From RFSX01 sp964567435 (GTDB lineage: Bacteria > Bacteroidota > Bacteroidia > Chitinophagales > Saprospiraceae): a DNA stretch of 64,000 bases. Location of the stretch: NCBI GenBank assembly GCA_964567435.1, contig CAZMMQ010000004.1:1-64000 (forward strand), in the 5' to 3' direction. This document shows positions 1 to 8,799 of the stretch, piece after piece. The notes under the pieces were generated by a model. It searched no databases. It was not told the origin of the DNA and was given only the letters and a program-made list of their open reading frames with translations. The position numbers were made by a program, and so were the translations under genes. Each line of letters begins with the position of its first letter. Positions within the stretch are counted from its first letter, which is position 1.

Positions 1-2726
1 TTTCTGTCACGGCTCAGTTCGAAGTGATTAATGACAGCAGCTCTTCATTCCTATTCGAAGGTCATCCAAACAAAGTTTACTTCTTGGCTTGGACGACGAC
101 TCCATGGACTTTGCCATCAAACTGTGCAGTCGCCTTAGGTGCTAAGATTGAGTATTCTTTGGTTCAGACATTCAATGCCTATACTAAAGAACCAATTACC
201 GTCATATTAGCTACAGACTTGATAAAGAAATACTTCAAAGAAGAAGGAGTAGAAATCGAGCTATCTGATTATGATCCATCTGGCAAGTTGATTCCATGGA
301 AAGTCATTCAGACGATGAAGGGAGCTAAACTAGAGGGCATTCACTACCATCAGCTCATGTCATATGTGCAGCCAGAAAGTGGAGATGCCTTCAGAGCCAT
401 CCTTGGTGATTTTGTATCTACAGAGGACGGTACAGGTATTGTCCACACAGCTTCTGTATTTGGTTCTGATGATTATAGAGTGTGTATGCAGAACAATGTA
501 CCCTCTATATTGGTGAGAAGAGGTAAGGAGATGTTACCCTTAGTAGATGCTCAGGGAAAATTTGTAGAAGAGGTCACTGATTTTGGAGGCGATTATGTAA
601 GAGCTGAATATTACAGTGAAGAAGAAAGAGCAGTGGATGGATTCGAATCTACAGACCTCCGTATTGCCGTCAAACTGAAGAAAGAAAACAAAGCCTTCAA
701 GGTAGAGAAGTATGACCACAGTTATCCTCACTGCTGGAGAACAGATAAGCCGATACTCTACTATCCGCTAGACAGTTGGTTCGTGAGCTCTTCTAAGATG
801 AGAGATAGAATGGCTGAGCTTAATAAGACCATCAATTGGAAGCCGGCACATACAGGTACAGGGAGATTCCAAGTTTGGTTGGAAAACCTTCTTGATTGGA
901 ACTTATCCAGATCAAGATTCTGGGGCATCCCACTCCCGATATGGAGAACCGAGGATAAAGAAGAAGAAATTTGCATTTCATCCATAGAAGAATTGACTAA
1001 CGAGATTGCCAAAGCGAATGAAAAACTAGGTCTTTCTCAGAAGACGCCTCATGATTTGCACAAGCCATACATAGATGATGTGACCCTGGTCAGTCCTTCT
1101 GGTAAAGCGATGAAACGAGAGTCCGATTTGATAGATGTCTGGTTTGATTCTGGGTCTATGCCTTATGCGCAGTGGCATTACCCCTTTGAGAATAAAGAGA
1201 TTTTCGAAAGAAACTATCCGGCTGACTTCATCGCAGAGGGGGTAGACCAAACGAGAGGGTGGTTCTATACTTTACATGCGATAGCGACCATGGTCTTTGA
1301 CCAAGTGTCCTTTAAGAATGTGGTTTCTAATGGGCTTGTCTTAGATAGGGATGGTCAGAAGATGTCTAAGCGCTTAGGTAATGCTGTAGATCCATTTGAG
1401 ACCTTGGCCACGCATGGCGCTGACGCTACCAGATGGTATATGATGGCTAATGCTAATCCTTGGGATAATCTCAAATTTGATATAGCTGGGATAGAAGAAG
1501 TGAAACGTAAATTCTTTGGGACGCTATATAATACCTACTCTTTCTTTGCCTTGTATGCAAACATTGATGGATTTGATTTCAGTGAACCAGAAGTACCCTT
1601 AGCCGAACGACAAGAAATAGACCGTTGGGTGATTTCTTTCCTTAATACTTTGGTAGCCAAAGTGGAAGTCGATTATGCAGACTATGAGCCTACAAGAGCA
1701 GCAAGGAAAATTCAGGAGTTTGTAGAATCTCATTTAAGCAACTGGTATGTCAGATTATGCAGACGTCGATTTTGGAAAGGGGAATACACAAATGATAAAA
1801 TTGCGGCTTATCAGACTTTATATACTTGCTTGGATACTGTCGCAAAGTTGATGGCACCAATTGCCCCGTTTTATGCAGATTGGCTATTTAGAAATTTGAA
1901 TCATGCGACATCTAAATCTACACACGAGTCTGTGCATCTGGCCATGTATCCTTCTTCTGAAGCGGCAGCCATAGATAGTGACTTAGAACAACGAATGAAC
2001 TATGCACAACGCATTTGCTCATTGGTATTGTCATTGCGACAAGCTGAGAAGTTAAGAGTGAGGCAGCCATTAAACAAGGTACTGATTCCTATTCTCGACA
2101 AAAAGTTTGAGGACCAAGTCAAGGCAGTAGAGGACCTCATCCTAGCAGAGGTGAATGTAAAAGAGCTAGAGTATCTCCAGGATGCCAGTGGTGTTATCAA
2201 GAAGAAAATCAAACCGAATTTCAAGACCCTGGGTAAGAAGTTGGGAAAGGATATGAAAGCTGCTGCTGGGCTTATTTCTCAATTTGGAGATGAAGAGATA
2301 GCGAAGATAGAAGCTAATCCAACGCAGCCATACCTTCTTGAAGTCAATGGACAGCAGTACGAGCTGAGCTATGATGACTTTGATATCTCTGCCCAAGAGA
2401 TTCCTGGCTGGCAGATTGCCCAAGATGGAGACATCACCGTGGCGCTTGATATTAGCCTGACAGAGGAGTTATTAGCAGAAGGGATGGCAAGAGATTTGGT
2501 CAATAGAATCCAGAATATTAGAAAGGATACAGACTTCGAAGTCACAGATCGTATAACAGTCACTATTCAAGACCAAGCAGATGTGCAGGCGGCTGTCTCG
2601 CAGTTTGGTGACTATATAAAGACGGAGGTTTTGGCGGATGCTTTGACTATAGGAGATGCTACAACTGGGACTTCTGTGGATTTGCCAGGTGATGTTACAG
2701 TGTCGATTTTGGTGCAAAAGGTGTAA
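1..2726 (+). CDS. ileS: Isoleucine--tRNA ligase, 3' part (5' end outside window)
   Basis: Charges tRNA-Ile with isoleucine in the cytoplasm. The reading frame is open to the left edge (codons in phase from base 3), so the GTG at 24 is internal and the gene starts outside the window; the HIGH motif and roughly 200 N-terminal residues are missing. The CP1 editing domain is recognised by WTTTPWTLPSN near the left edge and by GTGIVHTASVFGSDDY. The class I signature KMSKR is encoded from 1359. After the anticodon-binding domain comes a long C-terminal tail (about 2100-2720) resembling the DUF5915 extension of Bacteroidota IleRS. No terminator is obvious downstream. The identification is firm; the tail assignment is from family knowledge. 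Confidence 0.97.
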   Translation, partial: SVTAQFEVINDSSSSFLFEGHPNKVYFLAWTTTPWTLPSNCAVALGAKIEYSLVQTFNAYTKEPITVILATDLIKKYFKEEGVEIELSDYDPSGKLIPWKVIQTMKGAKLEGIHYHQLMSYVQPESGDAFRAILGDFVSTEDGTGIVHTASVFGSDDYRVCMQNNVPSILVRRGKEMLPLVDAQGKFVEEVTDFGGDYVRAEYYSEEERAVDGFESTDLRIAVKLKKENKAFKVEKYDHSYPHCWRTDKPILYYPLDSWFVSSSKMRDRMAELNKTINWKPAHTGTGRFQVWLENLLDWNLSRSRFWGIPLPIWRTEDKEEEICISSIEELTNEIAKANEKLGLSQKTPHDLHKPYIDDVTLVSPSGKAMKRESDLIDVWFDSGSMPYAQWHYPFENKEIFERNYPADFIAEGVDQTRGWFYTLHAIATMVFDQVSFKNVVSNGLVLDRDGQKMSKRLGNAVDPFETLATHGADATRWYMMANANPWDNLKFDIAGIEEVKRKFFGTLYNTYSFFALYANIDGFDFSEPEVPLAERQEIDRWVISFLNTLVAKVEVDYADYEPTRAARKIQEFVESHLSNWYVRLCRRRFWKGEYTNDKIAAYQTLYTCLDTVAKLMAPIAPFYADWLFRNLNHATSKSTHESVHLAMYPSSEAAAIDSDLEQRMNYAQRICSLVLSLRQAEKLRVRQPLNKVLIPILDKKFEDQVKAVEDLILAEVNVKELEYLQDASGVIKKKIKPNFKTLGKKLGKDMKAAAGLISQFGDEEIAKIEANPTQPYLLEVNGQQYELSYDDFDISAQEIPGWQIAQDGDITVALDISLTEELLAEGMARDLVNRIQNIRKDTDFEVTDRITVTIQDQADVQAAVSQFGDYIKTEVLADALTIGDATTGTSVDLPGDVTVSILVQKV

Positions 2727-2961
2727 ATATATGTGAATGTTTATGCCACATAATGAGTTATGGCGGACAGTCTTAAGGTCGTTTGAGCTCATTTAGGACT
2801 TATATTTGCTATACATCTCTCGGTTTATGGTTCTCATATGTTAACATTATTTTATTGTTAGTGACTGATGACCATTTACGAGTCTATTACATAAAGAACT
2901 GAGTCCAATTAGATAAATGGTGAATAACCACGTTCGAATTGGATTATTTACAACACACATT

Positions 2962-3016
2962 TTATAAACCTAATGTAATGTCTCAGTACACAAACCATTT
3001 ATTTTCTCTTCTGATT
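2962..3016. repeat. 55-base copy flanking the assembly gap (left copy)
   Basis: These 55 bases are identical to 3117-3171. The N run begins directly after them. An exact shared end of this length on both sides of a gap is what two unmerged contigs leave behind, so this is probably the same DNA written twice rather than a real repeat. It contains the first codons of the C10 peptidase gene. Confidence 0.9.
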
Positions 3017-3116
3017 NNNNNNNNNNNNNNNNNNNNNNNNNNNNNNNNNNNNNNNNNNNNNNNNNNNNNNNNNNNNNNNNNNNNNNNNNNNNNNNNNNNN
3101 NNNNNNNNNNNNNNNN
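3017..3116. other. Assembly gap, 100 N
   Basis: Exactly 100 N, a conventional scaffold gap of unknown size. Because the flanks overlap by 55 identical bases, the true distance may be negative, with no sequence missing. Any reading frame drawn across the N run is meaningless. Confidence 0.98.
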
Positions 3117-3171
3117 TTATAAACCTAATGTAATGTCTCAGTACACAAACCATTTATTTTCTCTTCTGATT
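3117..3171. repeat. 55-base copy flanking the assembly gap (right copy)
   Basis: Right-hand copy of 2962-3016, beginning directly after the last N. It carries the ATG (3133) and first 13 codons of the peptidase gene. See the left copy. Confidence 0.9.
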
Positions 3172-5835
3172 GTCACTTTTTTAGTGATAGGAACTCAAGT
3201 TCAGGCTTCTCATGTGCCTATGGAGAAAGCTAAAGAAATTGCTAGAGTTACTTATGCTATGAAGTCTAATGTGGCGATTCGTTCTTCTCAGGAGGTTCAA
3301 GTCGTAGAGGAATATACTCAGATGACAGAGGATGTGCCTGCATACTACATCTTCAATATGGCTCCAAAAGGCTTTGTAGTGGTTTCAGCAGAATCTAATT
3401 ATAATGCAGTTTTGGCATTCTCTGATGAGAGTCAGTTCATGATAAATGACCCATCCACAAACTGGGCAGCCATGGCTACATTAGGAGAGCACGAAAGAAG
3501 AATCGCTTATAACAGAGCGCATGATATCAAACCGACACCATCTATAGCTAGAGAATGGGAGACATTGAATCACTCTACTGTAAATGAATATATAGGTAAA
3601 AGTAATCCTGAAGGTGTAGTAGTACCCCCACTGACAACGACAATATGGGATCAAGGAGAATTCTATAATGGCTTCACGCCAAGAGATGCAGATCCAACAT
3701 CTATTGCGGGTGGCGCTTATTGTGGTTGTGCACCAATAGCGATGGCACAATTGATAAAGTATCATGACTACCCGGCTTCAGGCCACGGATTAAATACCTA
3801 TGAAGATCCTGTGTATGGGCAAATTTCAGCAGACTTCTGCCGTCCATATAATTGGGATAATATGCCAGACTCACTTACAGCACCTAATAATGATGTTGCA
3901 GAGTTCATCTATCACGTTGGAGCAGCTACTAATTCTGAGTTTAGCATAACATATACATCGACATTCATCAGTTTTATGAGAGATGCCTTAGTTGAGTTTT
4001 TTAACTATGATGAGGCAGCAGATTGGTTTTATGATTTCAATAACGATTTTGCAAGAGTAGCGATAAATGATTTGAATCAAGGAAGACCATTGATGTTATC
4101 CGGTGAAGCTTATAATGGTAATATATTCGCAGGAGCCCATACGTGGGTTGCAGATGGGTACGGATTTTTTCTGGAGCCTGTAGGAGACCAACCAGATGAG
4201 TACTTTCATTTTAATTGGGGATGGGGCGGTGATAATAATGGCTGGTTCTTAGATACGCAGAATGCAGCTTGGAATCCAATTCCTGGAACATTTGGAACAG
4301 AACCAATAACATTCTGGTGGGAGAGATATGTAATCCATAACATATTTCCAGCTGATAATAACTGTGGTGCTCCAAAGACACTATATACTTCTCAGATAAC
4401 ACCGAGAAGTGTTTACTTAAACACAGACTACGTTACAGAATATACCAATGTATATACCTTCAGAATCAGAGAAGTAGGTACATCAGAATGGAGAGAAACT
4501 AACCCATCTTCAAATTATTATGGCTTTGTGCCAGGACTAGATCCTGATACAGAGTATGAGTACCAAGTAAGAAAACAATGTTGCACGGGCGACTGGTCAG
4601 ATTTTGGTGACTTATTGACATTCAGGACAGAGCCAGGCGTGATGGCTAATCCTTGTACTTCTTTGAGAGAATCAAGTCTCTCTGCGACATCAATCAAGGA
4701 GACCACAGCAGCTATCAATACCTCAAGACCATACGGCAATGTTAATAACCAGTTTCGATACAGATTTGTAGGTTCATTCCTTTGGACTTTCTCTACGGTG
4801 AATTCCGGTCACTCAAGATTCTTAAATAATCTAGAACCAGGTACAGAATACGAATATCAGGTAAGACATGCCTGTAGTGATACTGAGTGGAGTGATTTTG
4901 GAAGTTCGTCCTTCTTTACCACAGAGGGTGGAGTCGGTAATTGTGATCTTGGTACTGATGTGGATCTCTTTACAAGTAGTACAACAGAGACATACACATA
5001 TATCTATACATCACAGCCTCTTGGTCGAACGGATAATGAGTTTAGATATAGAGTAACTGGTACAAATGAGTGGACACTATCAGACATCTCAAGTCTATAT
5101 TATAGATTTATTACTGGCCTGCAAGAAGCTACAGAATATGAATTCCAAGTGAGACACAATTGTGGACCCAATCAGTGGTCAGACTGGTCGTTCTCTCATA
5201 CATTCACAACAGCAGGTGGTGCCACTTGTGATGATGTAGATGGAAGTAGATTATACTTCAATTCTGTGACAGCAAAAAACGCTTACATATATACACCACA
5301 GCCTTTCGGTCAAGTGGCCAATGAATTTAGATATAAACCAACGAATTCTTCTGATTGGATTCAGTCAGATGTATCTACCTTATACTATAGATACCTTTCT
5401 AACCTGAGAGAAGGGACGGAATATGAGTTTCAAGTAAGACATGAATGCACAATAGGTAGCTGGACAGACTGGTCAGCATCGCAGACATTTATAACCAATC
5501 CTGGAGTTGGAGGAGGAGGTGGTATCTCGCAGAGATCTGTATTGTTACCACCAAGCGAGAGTCCGGAATTCTCACAGGAATTGTTGCAAGTCAATTCGAT
5601 GTCCATATTCCCTAACCCGGCAGATGCGAATCTCAATATAGAATTAGCATTTCCTATAATCTCTTATGCTCAAGGAAATATAATTGACTTATCTGGAAGA
5701 GCAGTACAGCAGTTTACTGTGTCGGAAGATAGCCAGACTGTGAGGTTGGATGTGAGCGAATTAAGCGCTGGTGTTTATATGCTTTCTGTAAGTAGCGTTA
5801 ATCAGCAGATGATACAAAAAGTGATTATTCACTAA
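3133..5835 (+). CDS. Secreted C10 (streptopain-like) cysteine peptidase with FN3-like modules and T9SS tail
   Basis: Predicted extracellular cysteine protease. A signal peptide covers about residues 1-26. A Spi-type propeptide follows, then the C10 catalytic domain. Cys199 lies in GCAPIAMAQLIKYHDYP, His336 in GAHTWVADGYG, and the conserved NWGWGG follows at about 361, all matching the SpeB/PrtT family. Residues about 410-790 hold four similar modules of about 95 residues, each with TEYEYQVR or TEYEFQVR followed by a WSDF/WSDW/WTDW motif, like fibronectin type III domains. A Gly run (about 791) leads to a T9SS sorting domain (FPNPADANLNIEL, about 823-900). The gene stands alone and ends in a strong terminator. 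Substrate is unknown; the length is normal for a multi-domain T9SS protease. Confidence 0.93.
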   Translation: MSQYTNHLFSLLIVTFLVIGTQVQASHVPMEKAKEIARVTYAMKSNVAIRSSQEVQVVEEYTQMTEDVPAYYIFNMAPKGFVVVSAESNYNAVLAFSDESQFMINDPSTNWAAMATLGEHERRIAYNRAHDIKPTPSIAREWETLNHSTVNEYIGKSNPEGVVVPPLTTTIWDQGEFYNGFTPRDADPTSIAGGAYCGCAPIAMAQLIKYHDYPASGHGLNTYEDPVYGQISADFCRPYNWDNMPDSLTAPNNDVAEFIYHVGAATNSEFSITYTSTFISFMRDALVEFFNYDEAADWFYDFNNDFARVAINDLNQGRPLMLSGEAYNGNIFAGAHTWVADGYGFFLEPVGDQPDEYFHFNWGWGGDNNGWFLDTQNAAWNPIPGTFGTEPITFWWERYVIHNIFPADNNCGAPKTLYTSQITPRSVYLNTDYVTEYTNVYTFRIREVGTSEWRETNPSSNYYGFVPGLDPDTEYEYQVRKQCCTGDWSDFGDLLTFRTEPGVMANPCTSLRESSLSATSIKETTAAINTSRPYGNVNNQFRYRFVGSFLWTFSTVNSGHSRFLNNLEPGTEYEYQVRHACSDTEWSDFGSSSFFTTEGGVGNCDLGTDVDLFTSSTTETYTYIYTSQPLGRTDNEFRYRVTGTNEWTLSDISSLYYRFITGLQEATEYEFQVRHNCGPNQWSDWSFSHTFTTAGGATCDDVDGSRLYFNSVTAKNAYIYTPQPFGQVANEFRYKPTNSSDWIQSDVSTLYYRYLSNLREGTEYEFQVRHECTIGSWTDWSASQTFITNPGVGGGGGISQRSVLLPPSESPEFSQELLQVNSMSIFPNPADANLNIELAFPIISYAQGNIIDLSGRAVQQFTVSEDSQTVRLDVSELSAGVYMLSVSSVNQQMIQKVIIH

Positions 5836-5860
5836 TTAAGAATACATTAAAAATTAGAGG

Positions 5861-5892
5861 GCTGGCTCATAAAATTGGGTCAGCTTTTTTTT
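5861..5892 (+). terminator. Intrinsic terminator after the C10 peptidase gene
   Basis: A 9-bp stem (GCTGGCTCA / TGGGTCAGC, two G-U pairs) with a 6-base loop TAAAAT is followed by eight T. It sits 25 bases after the stop codon and separates this gene from the convergent phosphorylase gene. Confidence 0.85.
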
Positions 5893-5918
5893 ATTTAAAT
5901 AGGTCAACTATCTTTTGC

Positions 5919-6743
5919 TCAGTCTAACAAAGCGGCTATACACTGCATGATCTTAGGTGTGGCCTCTTGCGCTACCTTAATCACATCTTCTACCGTTGTT
6001 GTCGTAATCTGATCTATTGGGAAGCAAACATTAGTAACAATAGATAATACCGCTACGTCTATCCCAGCATGTCGTGCGACAATGACCTCAGGCACAGTAG
6101 ACATGCCGACAAGATCAGCCCCGCTCTGATGTAAAAAATTATACTCTGCACAGGTCTCAAGACTTGGTCCCTGAAGGCATGCATATATCCCTTCTTCTAG
6201 GGACTCTCCAAATGCTTTTTTCCAATAAGTTTTAATAGCTGTCCTCATCTTGGGATTATAAGCATCTAACATATCAGGAAACCTTAAGCCAAGTCTTTCA
6301 TCATTAGCTCCCCTCAGCGGATTGTCAGGTAGCAAATTTATATGATCATTGACTAATACAACCTCACCTGCTTTGTAGCTAGCGTTGAGACCACCAGCTG
6401 CATTAGTCATATATAGTTGGGTTATTCCAAGTAGTTGAAGTATCCTTATAGGAAAAGTGATTTGCTGGGCTGAATACCCTTCATAATAATGCAATCTTCC
6501 CATACAAACGAGAATAGGGACATTAGATTTTGATTTCGCCAGAACCATCTGGCCTTGGTGAAAAGTGGGTACGGGCATGTGAGGTATATCGGCATATGAT
6601 ATTTGGGTTACGATATCAAAGTGTCCACTTAGACTATCGGAGCCAGATCCCGTAATCAAGGCTACATAAGGTTTTTCTTCATCCAGTTTGAAATAATCTT
6701 TGACAAAGTGAGCAGCCTCCTGTGATTTGGTATATAATTCCAT
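5919..6743 (-). CDS. Purine-nucleoside phosphorylase (type I)
   Basis: Phosphorolysis of inosine, guanosine and deoxy forms to free base and (deoxy)ribose 1-phosphate in purine salvage. Family motifs are GSGSDSL near the N-terminus (phosphate binding), GRLHYYEGY, TNAAGGLN and GADLVGMSTVPEV. At about 274 residues the length is right for trimeric PNP. I start at 6743 (MELYTKSQEAAHFV): the upstream ATG at 6773 adds ten residues that do not look like the family and lies upstream of a TATCTTTG -7 element. Monocistronic and convergent with the C10 peptidase. Confidence 0.94.
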   Translation of the reverse strand: MELYTKSQEAAHFVKDYFKLDEEKPYVALITGSGSDSLSGHFDIVTQISYADIPHMPVPTFHQGQMVLAKSKSNVPILVCMGRLHYYEGYSAQQITFPIRILQLLGITQLYMTNAAGGLNASYKAGEVVLVNDHINLLPDNPLRGANDERLGLRFPDMLDAYNPKMRTAIKTYWKKAFGESLEEGIYACLQGPSLETCAEYNFLHQSGADLVGMSTVPEVIVARHAGIDVAVLSIVTNVCFPIDQITTTTVEDVIKVAQEATPKIMQCIAALLD

Positions 6744-6747
6744 ATTG

Positions 6748-6755
6748 CAAAGATA
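6748..6755 (-). promoter_or_regulatory. -7 promoter element of the purine-nucleoside phosphorylase gene
   Basis: TATCTTTG on the minus strand fits the Bacteroidota TAnnTTTG element. It is only 4 bases from the ATG at 6743, so the transcript would have almost no leader. No TTG is found at the expected -33 distance. Confidence 0.45.
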
Positions 6756-6852
6756 TGGTCTCCACAAGATCATCTGGCATTACATCAATATATCTAATGA
6801 GAGAATTTGGTTAGCTTCTAGGTACATTTTGGATGGTAGAAATACAGATATA

Positions 6853-6884
6853 TTGCACTTGGTAGTTAAAAAGTCCTATATTTG
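6853..6884 (+). promoter_or_regulatory. Promoter of the rimP-nusA-infB operon
   Basis: TTG at 6853-6855, a 21-base spacer, and TATATTTG at 6877-6884: a full match to the Bacteroidota TTG-N19..21-TAnnTTTG promoter. The expected start is near 6890, giving a leader of about 78 bases before rimP. Confidence 0.8.
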
Positions 6885-6905
6885 CACCAGATTTAAGAAA
6901 TATAC

Positions 6906-6935
6906 GAGGGAGCAGATGTTCCCTCTTTTTATTTT
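6906..6935 (+). terminator. Terminator-like hairpin in the rimP-nusA-infB leader (possible attenuator)
   Basis: GAGGGAGC / GTTCCCTC forms an 8-bp stem (one G-U) around the loop AGAT and is followed by TTTTTATTTT. It lies between the promoter and the rimP start codon, so it would stop transcription before the operon unless bypassed. Autoregulation of the operon through NusA is known in other bacteria; its action here is inferred. Confidence 0.75.
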
Positions 6936-6967
6936 CTATATAATCGTAGACCAAACGAGGTTGAATT

Positions 6968-7447
6968 ATGCAGTATATCAAGGATAATATTCTGCAAGCA
7001 GCAGAAAGCATGTTTGAATCAGAAAATTGGACTGATTGTTTCATTCTTGATGTCATTTTGAAAGACGGCAGAGTTGAAATATACGCTGATACAGATGACG
7101 GTATCAAATTCTGGCAATGTCAGAAATTGAGTCGAGGCATAGAAGCGTATTTGGATGAAAGTCAGGTATTGGGGGAGAAGTATACTTTAGAAGTGTCATC
7201 TCCAGGGGTGGACAAACCCTTACAACTATATCGCCAGTATCCAAGAAATGTAGGCAGACAACTTAAGGTCAATCTTGAAGATGGCAGTATTATGGAAGGC
7301 ACATTGCTGACTGTTAGTGAAGAGAAATTGGAACTAAAAGTGCCAGGAGCTAAGAAAGGCATGTTTAAGACAAAAGAAGTTGATTTCTCTGAGGTGCAAT
7401 CAGCTCAAGTATTAGTGTCTTTTAAAAAGAAGAAAAAGAAAAAATAA
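6968..7447 (+). CDS. rimP: Ribosome maturation factor RimP
   Basis: Needed for maturation of the 30S ribosomal subunit. At 159 residues it has the expected N-terminal alpha/beta domain with the conserved YTLEVSSPGVDKPLQ (about residues 73-87) and a C-terminal SH3-like domain (about 95-152). It ends in an unusual run of seven lysines coded by an A-rich tract. It is the first gene of the classic rimP-nusA-infB operon, 75 bases before nusA. Confidence 0.95.
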   Translation: MQYIKDNILQAAESMFESENWTDCFILDVILKDGRVEIYADTDDGIKFWQCQKLSRGIEAYLDESQVLGEKYTLEVSSPGVDKPLQLYRQYPRNVGRQLKVNLEDGSIMEGTLLTVSEEKLELKVPGAKKGMFKTKEVDFSEVQSAQVLVSFKKKKKKK

Positions 7448-7522
7448 ACTAATGGTCCAAGGGGATCATTCGATTTTTCACATAAACGAAATTCTTTAAC
7501 AGATGAATAAAGCAGATTTAAG

Positions 7523-8761
7523 ATGAATCTTGTTGAATCATTTTCGGAATTCAAAGCGGGCAAGAACATTGATCGGCCCACGATGGTAAGAGTACTGGAA
7601 GACGTTTTCAGAACACTCATTAAAAAGAAATACGGATCTGATGATAACTTTGATGTTATTGTCAATGACCAGAATGGTGACTTGGAGATGTGGAGGGTAA
7701 GAGAGGTGGTCTCAGATGGAGAAGTTACTGATGAGATGAGTCAAATTTCCAGTTCAGAAGCATTGTCGATAGATGATGATTATGAAGTGGGCGACGAATG
7801 CTATGAGCAACTTGGTCTTGAAGATTTTGGTAGAAGAGCCATATTGGCTGCTCGCCAGACATTGATCTCCAGAATTATGGAGCTCGAAAAAGACGAGATT
7901 TATAAGAGATATTCTGACCGAATTGGTGACATCGTTCTGGGAGAAGTAGCTCAAGTGCTTAAGCGAGAGTTTCTTATTCTGGATGACGCCACTGGTAGTG
8001 AATTAATCATGCCTAGAAATGAGATGATCAAAGGTGATTTTCTCAGAAAAGGAGATATGGTCAAAGGGGTGATAAGAAGAGTGGATATGAAGAATAATAA
8101 CCCTGTGGTCATCATGTCTAGAACAGATAGCCGATTCCTTGAGAAGTTAATGGAACAGGAAGTGCCAGAGATAGAGGATGGGTTAATTACAGTCAAGAAG
8201 ATTGTCAGGATCCCGGGAGAAAGAGCAAAAGTGGCGGTGGAATCTTACGATGACAGAATTGATCCTGTTGGCGCTTGTGTTGGAATGAAGGGTTCACGTA
8301 TTCATGGTATTGTGAGAGAGCTTAAGAATGAAAATATTGACATCGTTAACTATACTACCAATGTGTCTCTCTTTATCCAGAGATCATTGACCCCAGCTAA
8401 GGTATCAAATATTGATATAGATACTGAGAAGGGTACAGCGGCTGTATTTCTACAGCCTGATCAAGTATCATTAGCGATAGGAAAAGGAGGTTCTAATATC
8501 AAATTGGCTTCCAAATTGACAGGCTACGAGATAGATGTATACAGAGAGGATGATGATGTCAGTATGGAAGATGTAGACTTAGATGAGTTTACTGATGAGA
8601 TAGAAGAATGGGTGATAGATGCATTAAAGGCCATTGGATGTGATACGGCCAGAAGTGTGTTAGAACTCAGTAAAGATGAGTTATTGAGAAGAACGGATTT
8701 AGAGGAAGAGACAATAACCTCAGTTCTTAAAGTCCTAGAAGCAGAATTTGCTAAAGACTAA
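7523..8761 (+). CDS. nusA: Transcription termination/antitermination factor NusA
   Basis: Binds RNA polymerase and nascent RNA and modulates pausing, termination and antitermination. The 412 residues show the N-terminal RNAP-binding domain (about 1-125), an S1 domain (about 130-205), then KH1 and KH2, the latter with IGKGGSNIKLASKLTGYEID (about residues 315-335). An acidic linker and one helical repeat follow (about 355-412). It lies between rimP and infB with short gaps. The leader hairpin upstream could be a target of its own activity. Confidence 0.96.
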   Translation: MNLVESFSEFKAGKNIDRPTMVRVLEDVFRTLIKKKYGSDDNFDVIVNDQNGDLEMWRVREVVSDGEVTDEMSQISSSEALSIDDDYEVGDECYEQLGLEDFGRRAILAARQTLISRIMELEKDEIYKRYSDRIGDIVLGEVAQVLKREFLILDDATGSELIMPRNEMIKGDFLRKGDMVKGVIRRVDMKNNNPVVIMSRTDSRFLEKLMEQEVPEIEDGLITVKKIVRIPGERAKVAVESYDDRIDPVGACVGMKGSRIHGIVRELKNENIDIVNYTTNVSLFIQRSLTPAKVSNIDIDTEKGTAAVFLQPDQVSLAIGKGGSNIKLASKLTGYEIDVYREDDDVSMEDVDLDEFTDEIEEWVIDALKAIGCDTARSVLELSKDELLRRTDLEEETITSVLKVLEAEFAKD

Positions 8762-8799
8762 TAGGACTATAGATAAAAAACAAATAGCGTACTATATAA

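Noticed and set aside
2801..2808. TATATTTG as a promoter of the C10 peptidase gene
   Set aside because: It matches the -7 element but there is no TTG at 19-21 bases, and the true distance to the gene is uncertain because of the assembly gap.
2939..3133. A short reading frame that spans the N run
   Set aside because: It is built on unknown bases and includes the duplicated overlap sequence; the real gene begins at 3133.
6744..6773. Upstream ATG for the purine-nucleoside phosphorylase
   Set aside because: It would add ten atypical residues and lies upstream of the -7 element TATCTTTG, which sits just before the shorter start.
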